64,000 nt of DNA from Metapseudomonas boanensis (lineage in GTDB: Bacteria; Pseudomonadota; Gammaproteobacteria; Pseudomonadales; Pseudomonadaceae), in assembly GCF_018704125.1 (NCBI RefSeq), contig NZ_JAGTIS010000010.1, positions 1-64,000 of the forward strand. Reading direction: 5' to 3'. Shown here piece by piece: positions 8,083-21,054 of the stretch. The notes under the pieces are model-generated. The model had not been told where the DNA came from, did no database searches, and was given only the letters and a program-made list of their open reading frames with translations. The stretch's first letter is position 1. Each line of letters begins with the position of its first letter. The translations under genes were made by a program, and so were the position numbers.

Positions 8083-11000
8083 ATGGCTTACTCATACACT
8101 GAGAAAAAACGTATCCGCAAAGACTTTAGCAAGTTGCCGGACGTCATGGATGTACCCTACCTCCTGGCCATCCAGCTGGATTCGTATCGCGAATTCCTGC
8201 AGGCGGGAGTCAGCAAAGAGCAGTTCCGTGACATCGGCCTGCACGCGGCCTTCAAGTCTGTTTTCCCGATTATCAGCTATTCCGGTAACGCCGCTCTGGA
8301 ATACGTCGGTTATCGCCTGGGCGAGCCAGCATTTGATGTCAAGGAATGCGTGCTGCGCGGTGTGACCTTTGCAGTCCCGCTGCGCGTAAAAGTTCGTCTG
8401 ATCATTTTCGACAAAGAGTCGTCGAACAAAGCGATCAAGGACATCAAGGAGCAGGAAGTCTATATGGGGGAAATCCCCCTGATGACGGAGAACGGTACCT
8501 TCATTATCAACGGTACCGAGCGCGTCATCGTGTCCCAGCTGCACCGTTCGCCGGGTGTGTTCTTCGACCACGACCGTGGCAAGACCCACAGCTCGGGCAA
8601 GCTGCTGTACTCCGCTCGTATCATTCCTTACCGCGGCTCTTGGCTGGACTTCGAGTTCGATCCGAAGGACTGCGTGTTCGTGCGTATCGACCGTCGCCGC
8701 AAGCTGCCGGCCACCGTCCTGCTGCGCGCACTGAACTACACCACCGAGGAAGTGCTGAACGCCTTCTACGCCACCAACGTGTTCCACGTGAAGGGCGAAG
8801 GTCTGCACCTCGAGCTGGTTCCGCAGCGTCTGCGCGGTGAAATCGCCGTATTCGACATCAAGGATCCGAGCGGCAAGGTGATCGTCGAGCAGGGCCGTCG
8901 TATTACCGCGCGCCACATCAACCAGCTCGAAAAAGCCGGTATCAAGGAACTGGAAGTTCCAATGGATTACGTGCTTGGCCGTACCTCTGCCAAGGCTATC
9001 GTGCATCCGGCCACCGGCGAGATCATCGTTGAGTGCAACACCGAGCTGACCACCGACCTGTTGGTGAAGATCGCCAAGGCGCAGGTTGTCCGCATTGAGA
9101 CGCTTTACACCAACGACATCGACTGCGGTCCGTTCATCTCCGACACCCTGAAGATCGATTCCACTGGCAACCAGCTGGAAGCCCTGGTCGAAATCTACCG
9201 CATGATGCGCCCGGGTGAGCCGCCGACCAAGGAAGCCGCCGAAACCCTGTTCAACAACTTGTTCTTCAGTGCCGAGCGGTACGACCTGTCCGCCGTTGGC
9301 CGCATGAAGTTCAACCGTCGTATCGGTCGTACCGAGATCGAAGGTTCGGGTGTACTGAGCAAGGAAGACATCGTCGATGTGCTCAGAACGCTGGTCGACA
9401 TTCGTAACGGCAAGGGTATTGTCGACGACATCGACCACCTGGGTAACCGTCGCGTCCGTTGCGTCGGCGAGATGGCTGAGAACCAGTTCCGCGTTGGCCT
9501 GGTGCGCGTCGAGCGTGCGGTCAAAGAGCGCCTGTCCATGGCCGAAAGCGAAGGGCTGATGCCGCAGGACCTGATCAACGCCAAGCCGGTGGCCGCTGCG
9601 ATCAAGGAGTTCTTCGGTTCCAGCCAGCTGTCCCAGTTCATGGACCAGAACAACCCGCTCTCCGAGATCACCCACAAGCGCCGCGTTTCCGCACTCGGCC
9701 CAGGTGGTCTGACCCGTGAGCGTGCAGGCTTCGAGGTTCGTGACGTGCACCCGACCCATTACGGCCGCGTGTGCCCGATCGAAACCCCTGAAGGCCCGAA
9801 CATCGGGCTGATCAACTCCCTGGCGACCTACGCCCGCACCAACCAGTACGGTTTCCTCGAGAGCCCGTACCGCGTAGTCAAGGAAGGCCAGGTTACCGAC
9901 GAGATCGTGTTCCTCTCCGCTATCGAAGAGGCTGACCACGTCATCGCTCAGGCCTCCGCTACCCTCAACGAACAGGGTCAGCTGGTGGACGAACTGGTGG
10001 CCGTCCGTCACTTGAACGAATTCACCGTCAAGGCGCCGGAAGACGTGACCCTGATGGACGTTTCGCCGAAGCAGGTCGTTTCCGTCGCTGCCTCGCTGAT
10101 CCCGTTCCTCGAGCACGACGACGCCAACCGCGCACTCATGGGTTCGAACATGCAGCGTCAGGCCGTGCCGACCCTGCGTGCGGACAAGCCCCTGGTCGGT
10201 ACCGGTATGGAGCGCAACGTAGCGCGCGACTCCGGCGTCTGTGTCGTGGCCCGTCGCGGTGGTGTGATCGACTCGGTCGATGCCAGCCGCATTGTGGTTC
10301 GCGTCAATGACGACGAAGTCGAGACTGGCGAAGCCGGTGTCGACATCTACAACCTGACTAAATACACCCGCTCCAACCAGAACACCTGCATCAACCAGCG
10401 CCCGCTGGTTCGCAAAGGTGACGTGGTTGCTCGTGCTGACATCCTGGCCGATGGTCCGTCCACTGACATGGGCGAGCTGGCTCTGGGTCAGAACATGCGC
10501 GTCGCGTTCATGCCCTGGAACGGCTTCAACTTCGAAGACTCCATCTGCCTCTCCGAACGTGTGGTCCAGGAAGACCGCTTCACCACGATCCACATCCAGG
10601 AATTGACCTGTGTGGCGCGTGATACCAAGCTCGGTCCAGAAGAAATCACCGCGGACATCCCGAACGTTGGTGAGGCCGCGCTGAACAAACTGGACGAAGC
10701 GGGTATCGTCTATGTGGGTGCTGAAGTTCAGGCGGGCGACATCCTGGTCGGTAAAGTCACTCCGAAAGGCGAGACCCAGCTGACTCCGGAAGAGAAACTG
10801 CTGCGTGCGATCTTCGGTGAGAAGGCGTCCGACGTTAAGGATACCTCCCTGCGCGTACCGACCGGCACCAAGGGTACCGTTATCGACGTGCAGGTCTTCA
10901 CCCGCGACGGCGTCGAGCGTGACTCCCGTGCGCTGTCCATCGAGAAGATGCAACTCGACGAGATCCGTAAGGACCTGAACGAAGAGTTCCGCATTGTCGA

Positions 11001-12156
11001 AGGCGCGACCTTCGAGCGTCTGCGTTCTGCTCTGGTCGGCCAGGTTGCCGAGGGCGGTGCTGGGGTGAAGAAAGGCACCGAAATCACCGACGAGTACCTC
11101 GATGGCCTTGAGCGCGGACAGTGGTTCAAGCTGCGCATGGCTGAAGACGCTCTAAACGAGCAGCTGGAGAAGGCTCAGGCCTACTTGTCTGACCGTCGCC
11201 AGATGCTCGACGACAAGTTCGAAGACAAGAAGCGCAAGCTGCAGCAGGGCGATGACCTGGCTCCGGGCGTACTGAAGATCGTCAAGGTCTACCTGGCCAT
11301 CAAGCGCCGCATCCAGCCGGGCGACAAGATGGCGGGTCGCCACGGTAACAAGGGTGTGGTCTCTGTGATCATGCCGGTCGAAGACATGCCGCACGATGCC
11401 AACGGCACCCCGGTCGACATCGTCCTCAACCCGCTGGGCGTACCGTCGCGTATGAACGTCGGTCAGATCCTCGAAACCCACCTGGGCCTCGCGGCCAAGG
11501 GCCTGGGCGAAAAGATCAATCGCATGCTCGAAGAGCAGCGCAAGATCGCCGAACTGCGTGAGTTCCTGCACGAGATCTACAACGAGATTGGCGGTCGTCA
11601 GGAGAGTCTGAACGAACTGAGCGATCAGGAGATCCTCGACTTGGCAGCGAACCTGCGCGGTGGCGTTCCGATGGCGACTCCGGTGTTCGACGGTGCCAAG
11701 GAAAGCGAGATCAAGGCCATGTTGAAGCTCGCCGACCTGCCGGAAAGCGGTCAGATGCGTCTGACTGACGGCCGCACTGGTAACCAGTTCGAGCGCCCGA
11801 CCACCGTCGGCTACATGTACATGCTCAAGCTGAACCACCTGGTCGACGACAAGATGCACGCGCGTTCTACGGGTTCCTACAGCCTGGTTACCCAGCAGCC
11901 GCTGGGTGGTAAGGCGCAGTTCGGTGGCCAGCGTTTCGGGGAGATGGAGGTCTGGGCATTGGAAGCCTACGGCGCCGCCTACACCCTGCAGGAAATGCTG
12001 ACCGTGAAGTCGGACGACGTGAACGGCCGGACCAAGATGTACAAGAACATCGTGGACGGCGATCACCGTATGGAGGCCGGCATGCCCGAATCCTTCAACG
12101 TGTTGATCAAAGAGATCCGCTCGCTCGGCATCGACATCGAACTGGAAACCGAATAA
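8083..12156 (+). CDS. rpoB: RNA polymerase beta subunit
   Basis: A 1357-residue catalytic subunit forming one side of the active-site cleft. The rifampicin pocket around residues 511-545 reads [22 protein letters not shown], the susceptible wild-type pattern. The conserved [12 protein letters not shown] segment, which contacts the active site, and the C-terminal [12 protein letters not shown] region are present. Length equals the P. aeruginosa protein. Starts with ATG at 8083, after an rplL-rpoB spacer carrying the attenuator. rpoC follows after 67 nt. Confidence 0.98.
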   Translation: MAYSYTEKKRIRKDFSKLPDVMDVPYLLAIQLDSYREFLQAGVSKEQFRDIGLHAAFKSVFPIISYSGNAALEYVGYRLGEPAFDVKECVLRGVTFAVPLRVKVRLIIFDKESSNKAIKDIKEQEVYMGEIPLMTENGTFIINGTERVIVSQLHRSPGVFFDHDRGKTHSSGKLLYSARIIPYRGSWLDFEFDPKDCVFVRIDRRRKLPATVLLRALNYTTEEVLNAFYATNVFHVKGEGLHLELVPQRLRGEIAVFDIKDPSGKVIVEQGRRITARHINQLEKAGIKELEVPMDYVLGRTSAKAIVHPATGEIIVECNTELTTDLLVKIAKAQVVRIETLYTNDIDCGPFISDTLKIDSTGNQLEALVEIYRMMRPGEPPTKEAAETLFNNLFFSAERYDLSAVGRMKFNRRIGRTEIEGSGVLSKEDIVDVLRTLVDIRNGKGIVDDIDHLGNRRVRCVGEMAENQFRVGLVRVERAVKERLSMAESEGLMPQDLINAKPVAAAIKEFFGSSQLSQFMDQNNPLSEITHKRRVSALGPGGLTRERAGFEVRDVHPTHYGRVCPIETPEGPNIGLINSLATYARTNQYGFLESPYRVVKEGQVTDEIVFLSAIEEADHVIAQASATLNEQGQLVDELVAVRHLNEFTVKAPEDVTLMDVSPKQVVSVAASLIPFLEHDDANRALMGSNMQRQAVPTLRADKPLVGTGMERNVARDSGVCVVARRGGVIDSVDASRIVVRVNDDEVETGEAGVDIYNLTKYTRSNQNTCINQRPLVRKGDVVARADILADGPSTDMGELALGQNMRVAFMPWNGFNFEDSICLSERVVQEDRFTTIHIQELTCVARDTKLGPEEITADIPNVGEAALNKLDEAGIVYVGAEVQAGDILVGKVTPKGETQLTPEEKLLRAIFGEKASDVKDTSLRVPTGTKGTVIDVQVFTRDGVERDSRALSIEKMQLDEIRKDLNEEFRIVEGATFERLRSALVGQVAEGGAGVKKGTEITDEYLDGLERGQWFKLRMAEDALNEQLEKAQAYLSDRRQMLDDKFEDKKRKLQQGDDLAPGVLKIVKVYLAIKRRIQPGDKMAGRHGNKGVVSVIMPVEDMPHDANGTPVDIVLNPLGVPSRMNVGQILETHLGLAAKGLGEKINRMLEEQRKIAELREFLHEIYNEIGGRQESLNELSDQEILDLAANLRGGVPMATPVFDGAKESEIKAMLKLADLPESGQMRLTDGRTGNQFERPTTVGYMYMLKLNHLVDDKMHARSTGSYSLVTQQPLGGKAQFGGQRFGEMEVWALEAYGAAYTLQEMLTVKSDDVNGRTKMYKNIVDGDHRMEAGMPESFNVLIKEIRSLGIDIELETE

Positions 12157-12223
12157 CACGCGACGCCCAAAACGCTACGGCTGGTCAAGGCCGGTCGTAG
12201 CGGGTCCGTGAGGAGGAAAGGCC

Positions 12224-15200
12224 TTGAAAGACTTGCTGAATCTGTTGAAAAACCAGGGTCAAATCGAAGAGTTCGATGCCATCCGTATTGGTCTGGCCTC
12301 GCCCGAGATGATCCGTTCCTGGTCCTTCGGTGAAGTGAAGAAGCCGGAGACCATCAACTACCGTACCTTCAAGCCGGAGCGCGATGGCCTGTTCTGCGCC
12401 AAGATCTTCGGCCCGGTGAAGGATTACGAGTGCCTGTGCGGTAAGTACAAGCGCCTCAAGCACCGCGGCGTAATCTGTGAGAAGTGCGGCGTGGAAGTCG
12501 CTCTTGCCAAGGTGCGCCGCGAGCGTATGGGCCATATCGAGCTGGCTTCGCCGGTCGCCCATATCTGGTTCCTGAAGTCCCTGCCGTCCCGTATCGGCCT
12601 GCTGCTGGACATGACCCTGCGTGATATCGAGCGCGTGCTCTATTTCGAGAGCTACGTGGTGATCGATCCGGGCATGACCACCTTGGAAAAAGGCCAGTTG
12701 CTGAACGATGAGCAGTACTTCGAGGCTCTCGAAGAGTTCGGTGATGACTTCGACGCGCGCATGGGCGCCGAAGCTGTTCGCGAACTGCTCAACGCTATTG
12801 ATCTGGAGCACGAGATCGGTCGTCTGCGCGAAGAGATTCCGCAGACCAACTCGGAAACCAAGATCAAGAAGCTGTCCAAGCGCCTGAAGCTGATGGAAGC
12901 GTTCAAGGACTCCGGCAACCATCCCGAGTGGATGGTGCTGACTGTCCTGCCGGTGCTGCCGCCGGACCTGCGTCCGCTGGTTCCGCTGGATGGCGGCCGC
13001 TTCGCGACCTCCGATCTGAACGATCTGTACCGTCGCGTGATCAACCGTAACAACCGTCTGAAGCGCCTGCTTGACCTGGCCGCTCCTGACATCATCGTGC
13101 GCAACGAAAAGCGCATGCTGCAGGAAGCGGTCGACGCCCTGCTGGACAATGGCCGTCGTGGTCGCGCCATCACTGGCTCGAACAAGCGTCCGCTGAAGTC
13201 CTTGGCAGACATGATCAAAGGTAAGCAAGGTCGCTTCCGTCAGAACCTGCTCGGTAAGCGCGTGGACTACTCCGGTCGTTCCGTAATCACCGTGGGCCCG
13301 ACCCTGCGTCTGCACCAGTGCGGTTTGCCGAAGAAAATGGCCCTCGAGCTGTTCAAGCCGTTCATTTTCGGCAAGCTCGAAGCGCGTGGCATGGCCACCA
13401 CCATCAAAGCCGCCAAGAAGATGGTCGAGCGCGAACTGCCTGAGGTCTGGGACGTTCTCGCTGAAGTCATCCGTGAACATCCAGTCTTGCTGAACCGTGC
13501 GCCGACCCTGCACCGTCTGGGCATCCAGGCGTTTGAGCCGGTACTGATCGAAGGCAAGGCGATCCAGTTGCACCCTCTGGTCTGCGCGGCATACAACGCC
13601 GACTTCGACGGTGACCAGATGGCCGTCCACGTCCCGCTGACCCTCGAGGCCCAGCTGGAAGCGCGCGCGCTGATGATGTCCACCAACAACATCCTGTCCC
13701 CCGCCAACGGCGAACCGATCATCGTGCCGTCGCAGGACGTGGTATTGGGTCTGTACTACATGACGCGTGAGGCGATCAATGCCAAGGGCGAGGGTCGCGT
13801 ATTCGCCGACCTGCAGGAAGTCGACCGCGTATTCCGCGCTGGTGAAGCCTCTCTGCACGCTCGCGTCAAAGTGCGCATCAAGGAAACCGTCAACGAAAAG
13901 GACGGCAGCGTCACCAAGAACACCCGCATCGTCGACACCACTGTCGGTCGTGCGCTGCTGTTCCAGGTAGTCCCGGCCGGCCTCTCGTTCGACGTGGTCA
14001 ACCAGCCGATGAAGAAAAAGGCGATCTCCAGGCTGATCAACCAGTGCTACCGCGTGGTTGGCTTGAAAGACACCGTCATCTTCGCTGACCAGCTGATGTA
14101 CACCGGTTTCGCCTATTCCACCATCTCCGGCGTCTCGATCGGCGTTAACGACTTCGTCATCCCGGATGAGAAGGCGCGCATCATCGACGCGGCGACCGAG
14201 GAAGTGAAGGAAATCGAGACCCAGTACGCCTCCGGCCTGGTAACCCAGGGCGAGAAGTACAACAAGGTGATCGACCTCTGGTCCAAGGCTAACGACGAAG
14301 TGTCCAAGGCGATGATGTCCAACCTCTCCAAAGAGAAGGTCATCGACCGCGAAGGCAAGGAAGTCGACCAGGAGTCCTTCAACTCCATGTACATGATGGC
14401 TGACTCCGGTGCACGGGGTTCCGCGGCCCAGATCCGTCAGCTCGCCGGTATGCGTGGCCTGATGGCCAAGCCGGACGGCTCCATCATCGAAACCCCCATC
14501 ACCGCGAACTTCCGTGAAGGCCTGAACGTACTCCAGTACTTCATCTCCACTCACGGTGCTCGTAAAGGTCTGGCGGACACCGCACTGAAGACCGCGAACT
14601 CCGGTTACCTGACCCGCCGTCTCGTCGACGTCGCGCAGGACCTGGTAGTGACCGAGATCGACTGCGGCACCGAGCATGGCCTGCTGATGACTCCGCACAT
14701 CGAAGGCGGCGACGTAGTCGAGCCGCTGGGTGAGCGCGTACTGGGTCGTGTAATTGCCAAGGACGTGTTCAAGCCAGGTAGCGACGACGGCGAAGTCATC
14801 GTTCCGGCTGGCACCCTGGTCGACGAGCAGTGGGTTGAATTCATCGAGCGCATGAGCGTCGACGAAGTGGTGGTGCGTTCCCCGATCACCTGCGAGACCC
14901 GCTACGGCATCTGCGCCAAGTGCTACGGCCGCGATCTGGCTCGTGGTCACCGGGTGAACATTGGTGAAGCGGTCGGCGTTATCGCTGCCCAGTCCATTGG
15001 TGAGCCGGGTACCCAGCTGACCATGCGTACGTTCCACATCGGTGGTGCGGCGAGCCGGACCTCCGCGGCTGACAATGTCCAGGTCAAGAACGGCGGGACC
15101 ATCCGCCTGCACAACCTGAAGCACGTCGAGCGTGCCGACGGTGCCCTCGTGGCCGTATCCCGTTCCGGCGAGCTTGCAGTAGCAGACGACTTCGGTCGCG

Positions 15201-16429
15201 AGCGCGAGCGTTACAAGCTGCCTTACGGTGCCGTGATTTCCGTCAAGGAAGGTGACAAGGTCGACCCGGGTGCCATCGTCGCCAAGTGGGATCCGCACAC
15301 CCACCCGATCGTGACCGAGATGAAGGGTACCGTTACCTTCGTCGGCATGGAGGAGGGCATCACCATCAAGCGCCAGACCGACGAACTCACCGGTCTGACC
15401 AACATCGAGGTTCTGGATCCGAAGGATCGTCCGGCTGCAGGCAAGGATATTCGTCCGGCTGTGAAACTGGTCGACGCCAATGGCAAGGAACTGCTCCTGC
15501 CGGGGACCGACGTTCCCGCCCAGTACTTCCTGCCCGCAAACGCCCTGGTTGGTGTGGCCGACGGTGCCCAAGTGGGCGTGGGTGACGTAATCGCCCGTAT
15601 CCCGCAGGAAACCTCGAAGACCCGCGACATCACCGGTGGTCTGCCGCGCGTTGCGGACCTGTTCGAAGCGCGTCGTCCGAAAGAGCCGTCGATCCTGGCG
15701 GAAATCAGCGGCACGATCTCCTTCGGCAAGGAAACCAAGGGCAAGCGTCGTCTGGTCATTACCCCGACCGACGGCAGCGATCCGTACGAAGAGCTGATTC
15801 CGAAGTGGCGCCACCTGAACGTCTTCGAAGGCGAACAGGTAAATCGCGGCGAAGTTATCTCCGATGGCCCGAGCAACCCGCACGACATCCTGCGTCTGCT
15901 TGGCGTCAGCGCGCTGGCCAAGTACATCGTCAACGAGATCCAGGACGTGTACCGCCTGCAAGGCGTGAAGATCAACGACAAGCACATCGAGACCATCCTG
16001 CGTCAGATGCTGCGCAAGGTCGAGATCGCCGAGTCCGGCGACTCCAGCTTCATCAAGGGCGACCAGATGGAGCTGACCCAGGTGCTGGAAGAGAACGAGC
16101 GCCTGTCGGCCGACGATCGCTTCATCGCCAAGTACGAGCGCGTTCTGCTGGGTATCACCAAGGCCTCGCTGTCGACCGAGTCGTTCATCTCCGCGGCCTC
16201 CTTCCAGGAAACCACTCGCGTCCTCACCGAGGCAGCGGTTACCGGCAAGCGCGATTACCTGCGCGGCCTGAAGGAGAACGTTGTTGTGGGTCGCCTGATT
16301 CCGGCTGGTACTGGCCTGGCTTACCACAGTGAGCGCAAGCGTCAGCGCGAAGCTGGAAAACCGGTTCGCGTAAGCGCCAGCGAAGTGGAAGCCGCGCTGA
16401 CCGAAGCGCTGAACTCCAGCGGCAACTAA
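12224..16429 (+). CDS. rpoC: RNA polymerase beta' subunit
   Basis: A 1401-residue catalytic subunit. The Mg2+-binding NADFDGDQM motif lies near residue 460. The N-terminal zinc site (CLCG...CEKCG) spans about 69-88, and a second zinc cluster ([13 protein letters not shown]) is near 890. The bridge/trigger-helix segment [13 protein letters not shown] follows. The start is a TTG codon (TTGAAAGACTTG) after a strong AGGAGG. No ATG or GTG nearby would retain the conserved MKDLLNLLK end, so TTG is the likely true start. Confidence 0.97.
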   Translation: MKDLLNLLKNQGQIEEFDAIRIGLASPEMIRSWSFGEVKKPETINYRTFKPERDGLFCAKIFGPVKDYECLCGKYKRLKHRGVICEKCGVEVALAKVRRERMGHIELASPVAHIWFLKSLPSRIGLLLDMTLRDIERVLYFESYVVIDPGMTTLEKGQLLNDEQYFEALEEFGDDFDARMGAEAVRELLNAIDLEHEIGRLREEIPQTNSETKIKKLSKRLKLMEAFKDSGNHPEWMVLTVLPVLPPDLRPLVPLDGGRFATSDLNDLYRRVINRNNRLKRLLDLAAPDIIVRNEKRMLQEAVDALLDNGRRGRAITGSNKRPLKSLADMIKGKQGRFRQNLLGKRVDYSGRSVITVGPTLRLHQCGLPKKMALELFKPFIFGKLEARGMATTIKAAKKMVERELPEVWDVLAEVIREHPVLLNRAPTLHRLGIQAFEPVLIEGKAIQLHPLVCAAYNADFDGDQMAVHVPLTLEAQLEARALMMSTNNILSPANGEPIIVPSQDVVLGLYYMTREAINAKGEGRVFADLQEVDRVFRAGEASLHARVKVRIKETVNEKDGSVTKNTRIVDTTVGRALLFQVVPAGLSFDVVNQPMKKKAISRLINQCYRVVGLKDTVIFADQLMYTGFAYSTISGVSIGVNDFVIPDEKARIIDAATEEVKEIETQYASGLVTQGEKYNKVIDLWSKANDEVSKAMMSNLSKEKVIDREGKEVDQESFNSMYMMADSGARGSAAQIRQLAGMRGLMAKPDGSIIETPITANFREGLNVLQYFISTHGARKGLADTALKTANSGYLTRRLVDVAQDLVVTEIDCGTEHGLLMTPHIEGGDVVEPLGERVLGRVIAKDVFKPGSDDGEVIVPAGTLVDEQWVEFIERMSVDEVVVRSPITCETRYGICAKCYGRDLARGHRVNIGEAVGVIAAQSIGEPGTQLTMRTFHIGGAASRTSAADNVQVKNGGTIRLHNLKHVERADGALVAVSRSGELAVADDFGRERERYKLPYGAVISVKEGDKVDPGAIVAKWDPHTHPIVTEMKGTVTFVGMEEGITIKRQTDELTGLTNIEVLDPKDRPAAGKDIRPAVKLVDANGKELLLPGTDVPAQYFLPANALVGVADGAQVGVGDVIARIPQETSKTRDITGGLPRVADLFEARRPKEPSILAEISGTISFGKETKGKRRLVITPTDGSDPYEELIPKWRHLNVFEGEQVNRGEVISDGPSNPHDILRLLGVSALAKYIVNEIQDVYRLQGVKINDKHIETILRQMLRKVEIAESGDSSFIKGDQMELTQVLEENERLSADDRFIAKYERVLLGITKASLSTESFISAASFQETTRVLTEAAVTGKRDYLRGLKENVVVGRLIPAGTGLAYHSERKRQREAGKPVRVSASEVEAALTEALNSSGN

Positions 16430-16434
16430 GTGTG

Positions 16435-16467
16435 AAGCCCCTGCCAGCCTCGGCTGTCGGGGGCTTT
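16435..16467 (+). terminator. Terminator of rplJL-rpoBC
   Basis: AAGCCCC...GGGGCTT with an inner CAGC-CTCG-GCTG hairpin and one mismatch, followed by a short T run. It begins 6 nt after the rpoC stop. Confidence 0.75.
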
Positions 16468-16470
16468 GCC

Positions 16471-16499
16471 TTGACTGGGGGCTGGAGTCTCTTTAGACT
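16471..16499 (+). promoter_or_regulatory. str operon promoter
   Basis: TTGACT (16471-16476), 17-bp spacer, TAGACT (16494-16499), starting four bases after the rpoC terminator. The expected start is near 16506, which leaves an 85-nt leader before rpsL. Confidence 0.75.
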
Positions 16500-16516
16500 C
16501 ATGCACCCCTAAATTT

Positions 16517-16537
16517 GGCAGGGCATATTGCCCTGTC
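16517..16537 (+). promoter_or_regulatory. Hairpin in the str operon leader
   Basis: GGCAGGGCA (16517-16525) pairs with TGCCCTGTC (16529-16537), closed by a 3-base loop and followed by ATTTTGCTTTCTTT. It would form at the 5' end of the rpsL transcript. It may be an attenuator or an mRNA-stabilising hairpin; the sequence does not decide. Confidence 0.45.
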
Positions 16538-16591
16538 ATTTTGCTTTCTTTGTAAGGCAATAGCGTCGAAAGACAACAGTGGAGCTTATAG

Positions 16592-16963
16592 ATGGCAACT
16601 ATCAACCAGCTGGTGCGTAAGCCGCGCAAGCGTATCGTCGACAAGTCCGACGTACCTGCGCTGCAAAACTGCCCGCAGCGTCGCGGCGTTTGCACCCGCG
16701 TTTACACCACCACGCCGAAAAAGCCGAACTCTGCACTCCGTAAGGTTTGCCGTGTTCGCCTGACCAACGGCTACGAAGTTACTTCGTACATCGGTGGTGA
16801 AGGTCACAACCTGCAAGAGCACAGCGTAGTGCTGATCCGTGGCGGTCGTGTAAAAGACCTTCCGGGTGTGCGTTACCACACCGTGCGCGGTTCGCTGGAT
16901 ACCACCGGCGTTAAAGATCGTAAGCAGGGTCGTTCCAAGTACGGTACCAAGCGTCCGAAGTAA
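16592..16963 (+). CDS. rpsL: 30S ribosomal protein S12
   Basis: A 123-residue decoding-centre protein. The streptomycin-determining positions are wild type: Lys43 in [13 protein letters not shown], and the [14 protein letters not shown] loop is intact. First gene of the str operon (rpsL-rpsG-fusA-tuf). Confidence 0.98.
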   Translation: MATINQLVRKPRKRIVDKSDVPALQNCPQRRGVCTRVYTTTPKKPNSALRKVCRVRLTNGYEVTSYIGGEGHNLQEHSVVLIRGGRVKDLPGVRYHTVRGSLDTTGVKDRKQGRSKYGTKRPK

Positions 16964-17070
16964 TTCGAGCGTAAACAGATTTTCTATTCATTGAGTCGAT
17001 AAGAGTAAGGTCGGGCGCAACCTGCGGGTTTGGTCCCGGGCTAACCTGAAGACCGTTTGAGGGCTTATCA

Positions 17071-17541
17071 ATGCCAAGACGTCGTGTAGCAGCCAAGCGT
17101 GAAATCCTGGACGATCCGAAATACGGAAGCCTGATTCTCGCCAAATTCATGAACCACGTGATGGAAAGCGGCAAGAAGGCCGTAGCCGAGCGCATCGTTT
17201 ACGGTGCCCTGGATACTGTCAAAGCGCGCAAGAACAGCGATCCCCTGGAAATCTTCGAGAAAGCTCTCGACGCCATCGCTCCGCTGGTCGAAGTCAAGTC
17301 CCGCCGTGTAGGCGGTGCCACTTACCAGGTTCCGGTCGAAGTTCGTCCGTCCCGTCGTAATGCTCTGGCCATGCGTTGGCTGGTTGAGTCCGCGCGCAAG
17401 CGTGGTGAGAAATCCATGGCCCTGCGTCTCGCAGGCGAGCTGCTGGATGCCTTCGATGGCAAAGGCGCTGCTGTCAAGAAGCGTGAAGACGTGCACCGCA
17501 TGGCGGAGGCCAACAAGGCCTTCTCGCATTATCGCTTCTAA
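17071..17541 (+). CDS. rpsG: 30S ribosomal protein S7
   Basis: A 156-residue primary binder of the 16S rRNA 3' domain that contacts E-site tRNA. It begins [19 protein letters not shown]. The 107-nt rpsL-rpsG gap has base-paired segments and is where S7 represses translation in E. coli. I could not confirm an equivalent site here. Confidence 0.97.
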   Translation: MPRRRVAAKREILDDPKYGSLILAKFMNHVMESGKKAVAERIVYGALDTVKARKNSDPLEIFEKALDAIAPLVEVKSRRVGGATYQVPVEVRPSRRNALAMRWLVESARKRGEKSMALRLAGELLDAFDGKGAAVKKREDVHRMAEANKAFSHYRF

Positions 17542-17559
17542 TCTAGCGAGGACTTTTTC

Positions 17560-19680
17560 GTGGCTCGTACAACCCCTATCAACCGCTACCGTAACATCGG
17601 TATCTGCGCTCACGTAGATGCCGGTAAGACCACCACGACGGAGCGGATCCTGTTCTACACAGGTCTCAGCCACAAAATGGGTGAGGTGCACGACGGCGCC
17701 GCCACTACCGACTGGATGGTTCAGGAGCAGGAGCGTGGTATTACCATTACCTCCGCTGCTGTTACCACCTTCTGGAAGGGTTCCCGTGGCCAGTTCGACA
17801 ACTACCGCGTCAACGTGATCGACACCCCCGGTCACGTGGACTTCACCATTGAAGTAGAGCGCTCGCTGCGCGTTCTCGATGGTGCGGTCGTTGTGTTCTG
17901 CGGCACTTCCGGCGTTGAGCCGCAGTCCGAGACCGTATGGCGTCAAGCCAACAAGTACGGCGTGCCGCGTATCGTCTACGTCAACAAGATGGACCGTGCC
18001 GGTGCCAACTTCCTGCGCGTAGTTGGTCAGATCAAGAACCGTCTGGGTCACACTCCGGTTCCGGTTCAGTTGGCTATCGGTGCTGAAGACGACTTCCAGG
18101 GCCAGATCGACCTGATCAAGATGAAGGCGATCTACTGGAACGAAGACGACAAGGGTACTTCCTACCGTGAGGAAGAAATCCCTGCCGAGCTTCAGGACCT
18201 GGCGGAAGAGTGGCGCTCCAACATGGTTGAGGCTGCTGCCGAAGCCAACGAAGAGCTGATGAACAAGTACCTGGAAGAGGGTGAGCTGACTGCCGAGGAA
18301 ATCAAGGCGGGTCTGCGTGCTCGTACCCTGGCCAGCGAAATCGTTCCGGCCGTTTGCGGTTCTTCCTTCAAGAATAAGGGCGTGCCCCTGGTTCTCGACG
18401 CCGTGATCGACTTCCTGCCGGCTCCGACCGAGATCCCGCCGATCCAGGGTACCAACCCGGACAACGAGGAAATCGTCGACGAGCGTCGTGCGGACGACAG
18501 TGAGCCGTTCTCGGCTCTGGCGTTCAAGATCGCCACCGACCCCTTCGTCGGCACTCTGACCTTCGCTCGCGTTTACTCCGGCGTCCTGGCTTCCGGTGAC
18601 TCCGTGCTGAACTCGGTCAAAGGCAAGAAAGAGCGCGTAGGCCGGATGGTGCAGATGCACGCCAACCAGCGCGAAGAGATCAAGGAGTGCCGCGCTGGTG
18701 ACATCGCTGCCCTGATCGGCATGAAGGACGTCACCACTGGTGACACCCTGTGCGATCTGGACAAGCCGATCATCCTCGAGCGTATGGACTTCCCGGAGCC
18801 GGTAATTTCGGTGGCTGTCGAGCCGAAGACCAAGGCTGACCAGGAGAAGATGGGTATCGCCCTCGGCAAGCTGGCTCAGGAAGACCCGTCGTTCCGCGTC
18901 AAGACCGACGAAGAGTCCGGTCAGACCATCATCTCCGGCATGGGTGAGCTGCACCTGGACATCATCGTCGACCGCATGAAGCGTGAATTCGGCGTTGAGG
19001 CCAACATCGGCAAGCCTCAGGTGGCCTACCGCGAAACCATCTCCAAGGACAATGTCGAGATCGAAGGCAAATTCGTTCGTCAGTCCGGTGGTCGTGGTCA
19101 GTTCGGTCACTGCTGGATCCGCTTCTCGGCTGCTGACGTGGATGAGAAGGGCAACATCACCGAAGGTCTGGTGTTCACCAACGAAGTCGTGGGTGGTGTG
19201 ATTCCGAAGGAATACATCCCGGCGATCCAGAAGGGCATCGAAGAGCAGATGAAGAACGGTGTTGTTGCCGGCTATCCGCTGCTCGGCCTGAAGGCCTCCG
19301 TCTTCGACGGTTCGTACCATGACGTTGACTCCAACGAAATGGCGTTCAAGATCGCTGCCTCCATGGCGACCAAGCAGCTGGCTCAGAAGGGCGGCGGTAA
19401 GGTGCTTGAGCCGATCATGAAGGTAGAGGTGGTGACTCCTGAAGACTACATGGGTGACGTGATGGGTGACCTGAACCGTCGTCGTGGTCTGATTCAGGGG
19501 ATGGAGGACAGCGTTTCCGGTAAGGTTATTCGTGCCGAGGTTCCGCTGGGCGAGATGTTCGGTTATGCGACCGACGTACGTTCCATGTCCCAGGGGCGCG
19601 CGAGCTACTCCATGGAATTCTCCAAATACGCCGAAGCTCCGTCGAATGTCGTCGAAGCACTGGTTAAAAAACAAGGTTGA
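17560..19680 (+). CDS. fusA: Elongation factor G
   Basis: A 706-residue translocation GTPase that also acts in ribosome recycling. G1 [15 protein letters not shown] lies near residue 17, with DTPGHVDF and NKMDR after it, followed by domains II-V. GTG start after GCGAGGA. It lies 18 nt after rpsG in the str operon, which marks it as the FusA1 type. Confidence 0.97.
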   Translation: MARTTPINRYRNIGICAHVDAGKTTTTERILFYTGLSHKMGEVHDGAATTDWMVQEQERGITITSAAVTTFWKGSRGQFDNYRVNVIDTPGHVDFTIEVERSLRVLDGAVVVFCGTSGVEPQSETVWRQANKYGVPRIVYVNKMDRAGANFLRVVGQIKNRLGHTPVPVQLAIGAEDDFQGQIDLIKMKAIYWNEDDKGTSYREEEIPAELQDLAEEWRSNMVEAAAEANEELMNKYLEEGELTAEEIKAGLRARTLASEIVPAVCGSSFKNKGVPLVLDAVIDFLPAPTEIPPIQGTNPDNEEIVDERRADDSEPFSALAFKIATDPFVGTLTFARVYSGVLASGDSVLNSVKGKKERVGRMVQMHANQREEIKECRAGDIAALIGMKDVTTGDTLCDLDKPIILERMDFPEPVISVAVEPKTKADQEKMGIALGKLAQEDPSFRVKTDEESGQTIISGMGELHLDIIVDRMKREFGVEANIGKPQVAYRETISKDNVEIEGKFVRQSGGRGQFGHCWIRFSAADVDEKGNITEGLVFTNEVVGGVIPKEYIPAIQKGIEEQMKNGVVAGYPLLGLKASVFDGSYHDVDSNEMAFKIAASMATKQLAQKGGGKVLEPIMKVEVVTPEDYMGDVMGDLNRRRGLIQGMEDSVSGKVIRAEVPLGEMFGYATDVRSMSQGRASYSMEFSKYAEAPSNVVEALVKKQG

Positions 19681-19710
19681 TTCAGCCCTTTAAGTAAGAG
19701 GTTTACTGTC

Positions 19711-20904
19711 GTGGCTAAAGAAAAATTTGAACGTAACAAACCGCACGTCAACGTCGGCACCATTGGTCACGTTGACCATGGCAAGACCACTCTGACTGCT
19801 GCTCTGACCAAGGTCTGCTCCGAAACTTGGGGTGGTTCCGCTCGTGCGTTCGACCAGATCGACAACGCGCCGGAAGAGAAAGCTCGCGGTATCACCATCA
19901 ACACCTCCCACGTTGAGTACGATTCCGCTGTTCGCCACTACGCTCACGTTGACTGCCCTGGTCACGCTGACTATGTGAAGAACATGATCACTGGTGCTGC
20001 GCAGATGGACGGCGCGATCCTGGTTTGCTCCGCTGCTGACGGCCCCATGCCGCAGACTCGCGAGCACATCCTGCTGTCCCGTCAGGTAGGCGTTCCTTAC
20101 ATTGTCGTGTTCCTGAACAAGGCCGACATGGTTGATGACGCTGAGCTGCTGGAGCTGGTCGAAATGGAAGTTCGCGATCTGCTGAACACCTACGACTTCC
20201 CGGGCGACGACACTCCGATCATCGTCGGTTCCGCGCTGATGGCGCTGGAAGGCAAGGATGACAACGAAATCGGCGTTAGTGCTGTTCGTAAGCTGGTCGA
20301 GACTCTGGATGCCTACATCCCTGAGCCGGTTCGTGCTATCGACCAGCCGTTCCTGATGCCGATCGAAGACGTGTTCTCCATCTCCGGTCGCGGTACCGTG
20401 GTGACCGGTCGTGTTGAGCGCGGCATCGTCAAGGTGGGTGAGGAAATCGAAATCGTCGGTATCCGTCCGACCACCAAGACCACCTGCACCGGCGTTGAAA
20501 TGTTCCGTAAGCTGCTCGACGAAGGTCGTGCTGGCGAGAACATCGGCGCCCTGCTGCGCGGCACCAAGCGTGACGACGTAGAGCGTGGTCAGGTTCTGGC
20601 CAAGCCGGGCACCATCAAGCCGCACACCAAGTTCGAGTGTGAAGTGTACGTGCTGTCCAAAGAAGAAGGCGGTCGTCACACTCCGTTCTTCAAGGGCTAC
20701 CGTCCGCAGTTCTACTTCCGTACCACTGACGTGACCGGTAACTGCGAACTGCCGGAAGGCGTAGAGATGGTAATGCCGGGCGACAACATCAAAATGGTTG
20801 TCACCCTGATCGCCCCGATCGCCATGGAAGATGGCCTGCGCTTCGCGATCCGCGAAGGCGGTCGTACCGTTGGTGCTGGCGTTGTCGCCAAGATCTTCGA
20901 GTAA
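19711..20904 (+). CDS. tuf: Elongation factor Tu, copy 2
   Basis: A 397-residue EF-Tu, identical in protein sequence to copy 1 (3175-4368) and about 99% identical in DNA. Unlike copy 1 it starts with GTG. It closes the str operon 30 nt after fusA and ends at a strong terminator. The near-identity over about 1.2 kb with divergent flanks suggests ongoing gene conversion. Confidence 0.98.
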   Translation: MAKEKFERNKPHVNVGTIGHVDHGKTTLTAALTKVCSETWGGSARAFDQIDNAPEEKARGITINTSHVEYDSAVRHYAHVDCPGHADYVKNMITGAAQMDGAILVCSAADGPMPQTREHILLSRQVGVPYIVVFLNKADMVDDAELLELVEMEVRDLLNTYDFPGDDTPIIVGSALMALEGKDDNEIGVSAVRKLVETLDAYIPEPVRAIDQPFLMPIEDVFSISGRGTVVTGRVERGIVKVGEEIEIVGIRPTTKTTCTGVEMFRKLLDEGRAGENIGALLRGTKRDDVERGQVLAKPGTIKPHTKFECEVYVLSKEEGGRHTPFFKGYRPQFYFRTTDVTGNCELPEGVEMVMPGDNIKMVVTLIAPIAMEDGLRFAIREGGRTVGAGVVAKIFE

Positions 20905-20922
20905 TCGATGGTCGAAAAAGAA

Positions 20923-20947
20923 AGGACCCCTCGGGGTCCTTTTTTTT
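20923..20947 (+). terminator. str operon terminator
   Basis: AGGACCCC pairs with GGGGTCCT around TC, followed by seven further T residues. This is a classic strong intrinsic terminator 18 nt after the second tuf. Confidence 0.9.
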
Positions 20948-20960
20948 GATTGGTCAAAAG

Positions 20961-20989
20961 TTGACACCTTTCGGGTGCCTCCGTACAAT
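20961..20989 (+). promoter_or_regulatory. S10 operon promoter
   Basis: Perfect TTGACA (20961-20966), 17-bp spacer and TACAAT (20984-20989). Transcription would start near 20996 and leave a leader of about 59 nt before rpsJ. That is too short for the long L4-responsive leader of E. coli. Confidence 0.88.
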
Positions 20990-21054
20990 TGCGCCTCCTT
21001 TTAACGGGCGTAGTCCGTCCGTTGGGGATAGCAGAGATAGAGTCTGAGGTCAAA

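Noticed and set aside
12185..16327. 1380-residue open frame on the minus strand opposite rpoC (and similar long ones opposite rpoB, fusA, tuf and the hexarate genes)
   Set aside because: Mirror frames of highly biased GC-rich codons. The translated sequences have no known domain, and the plus strand carries certain genes.
20990..21054. E. coli-like L4-binding S10 leader
   Set aside because: The promoter leaves a leader of only about 59 nt, without the long hairpins needed.
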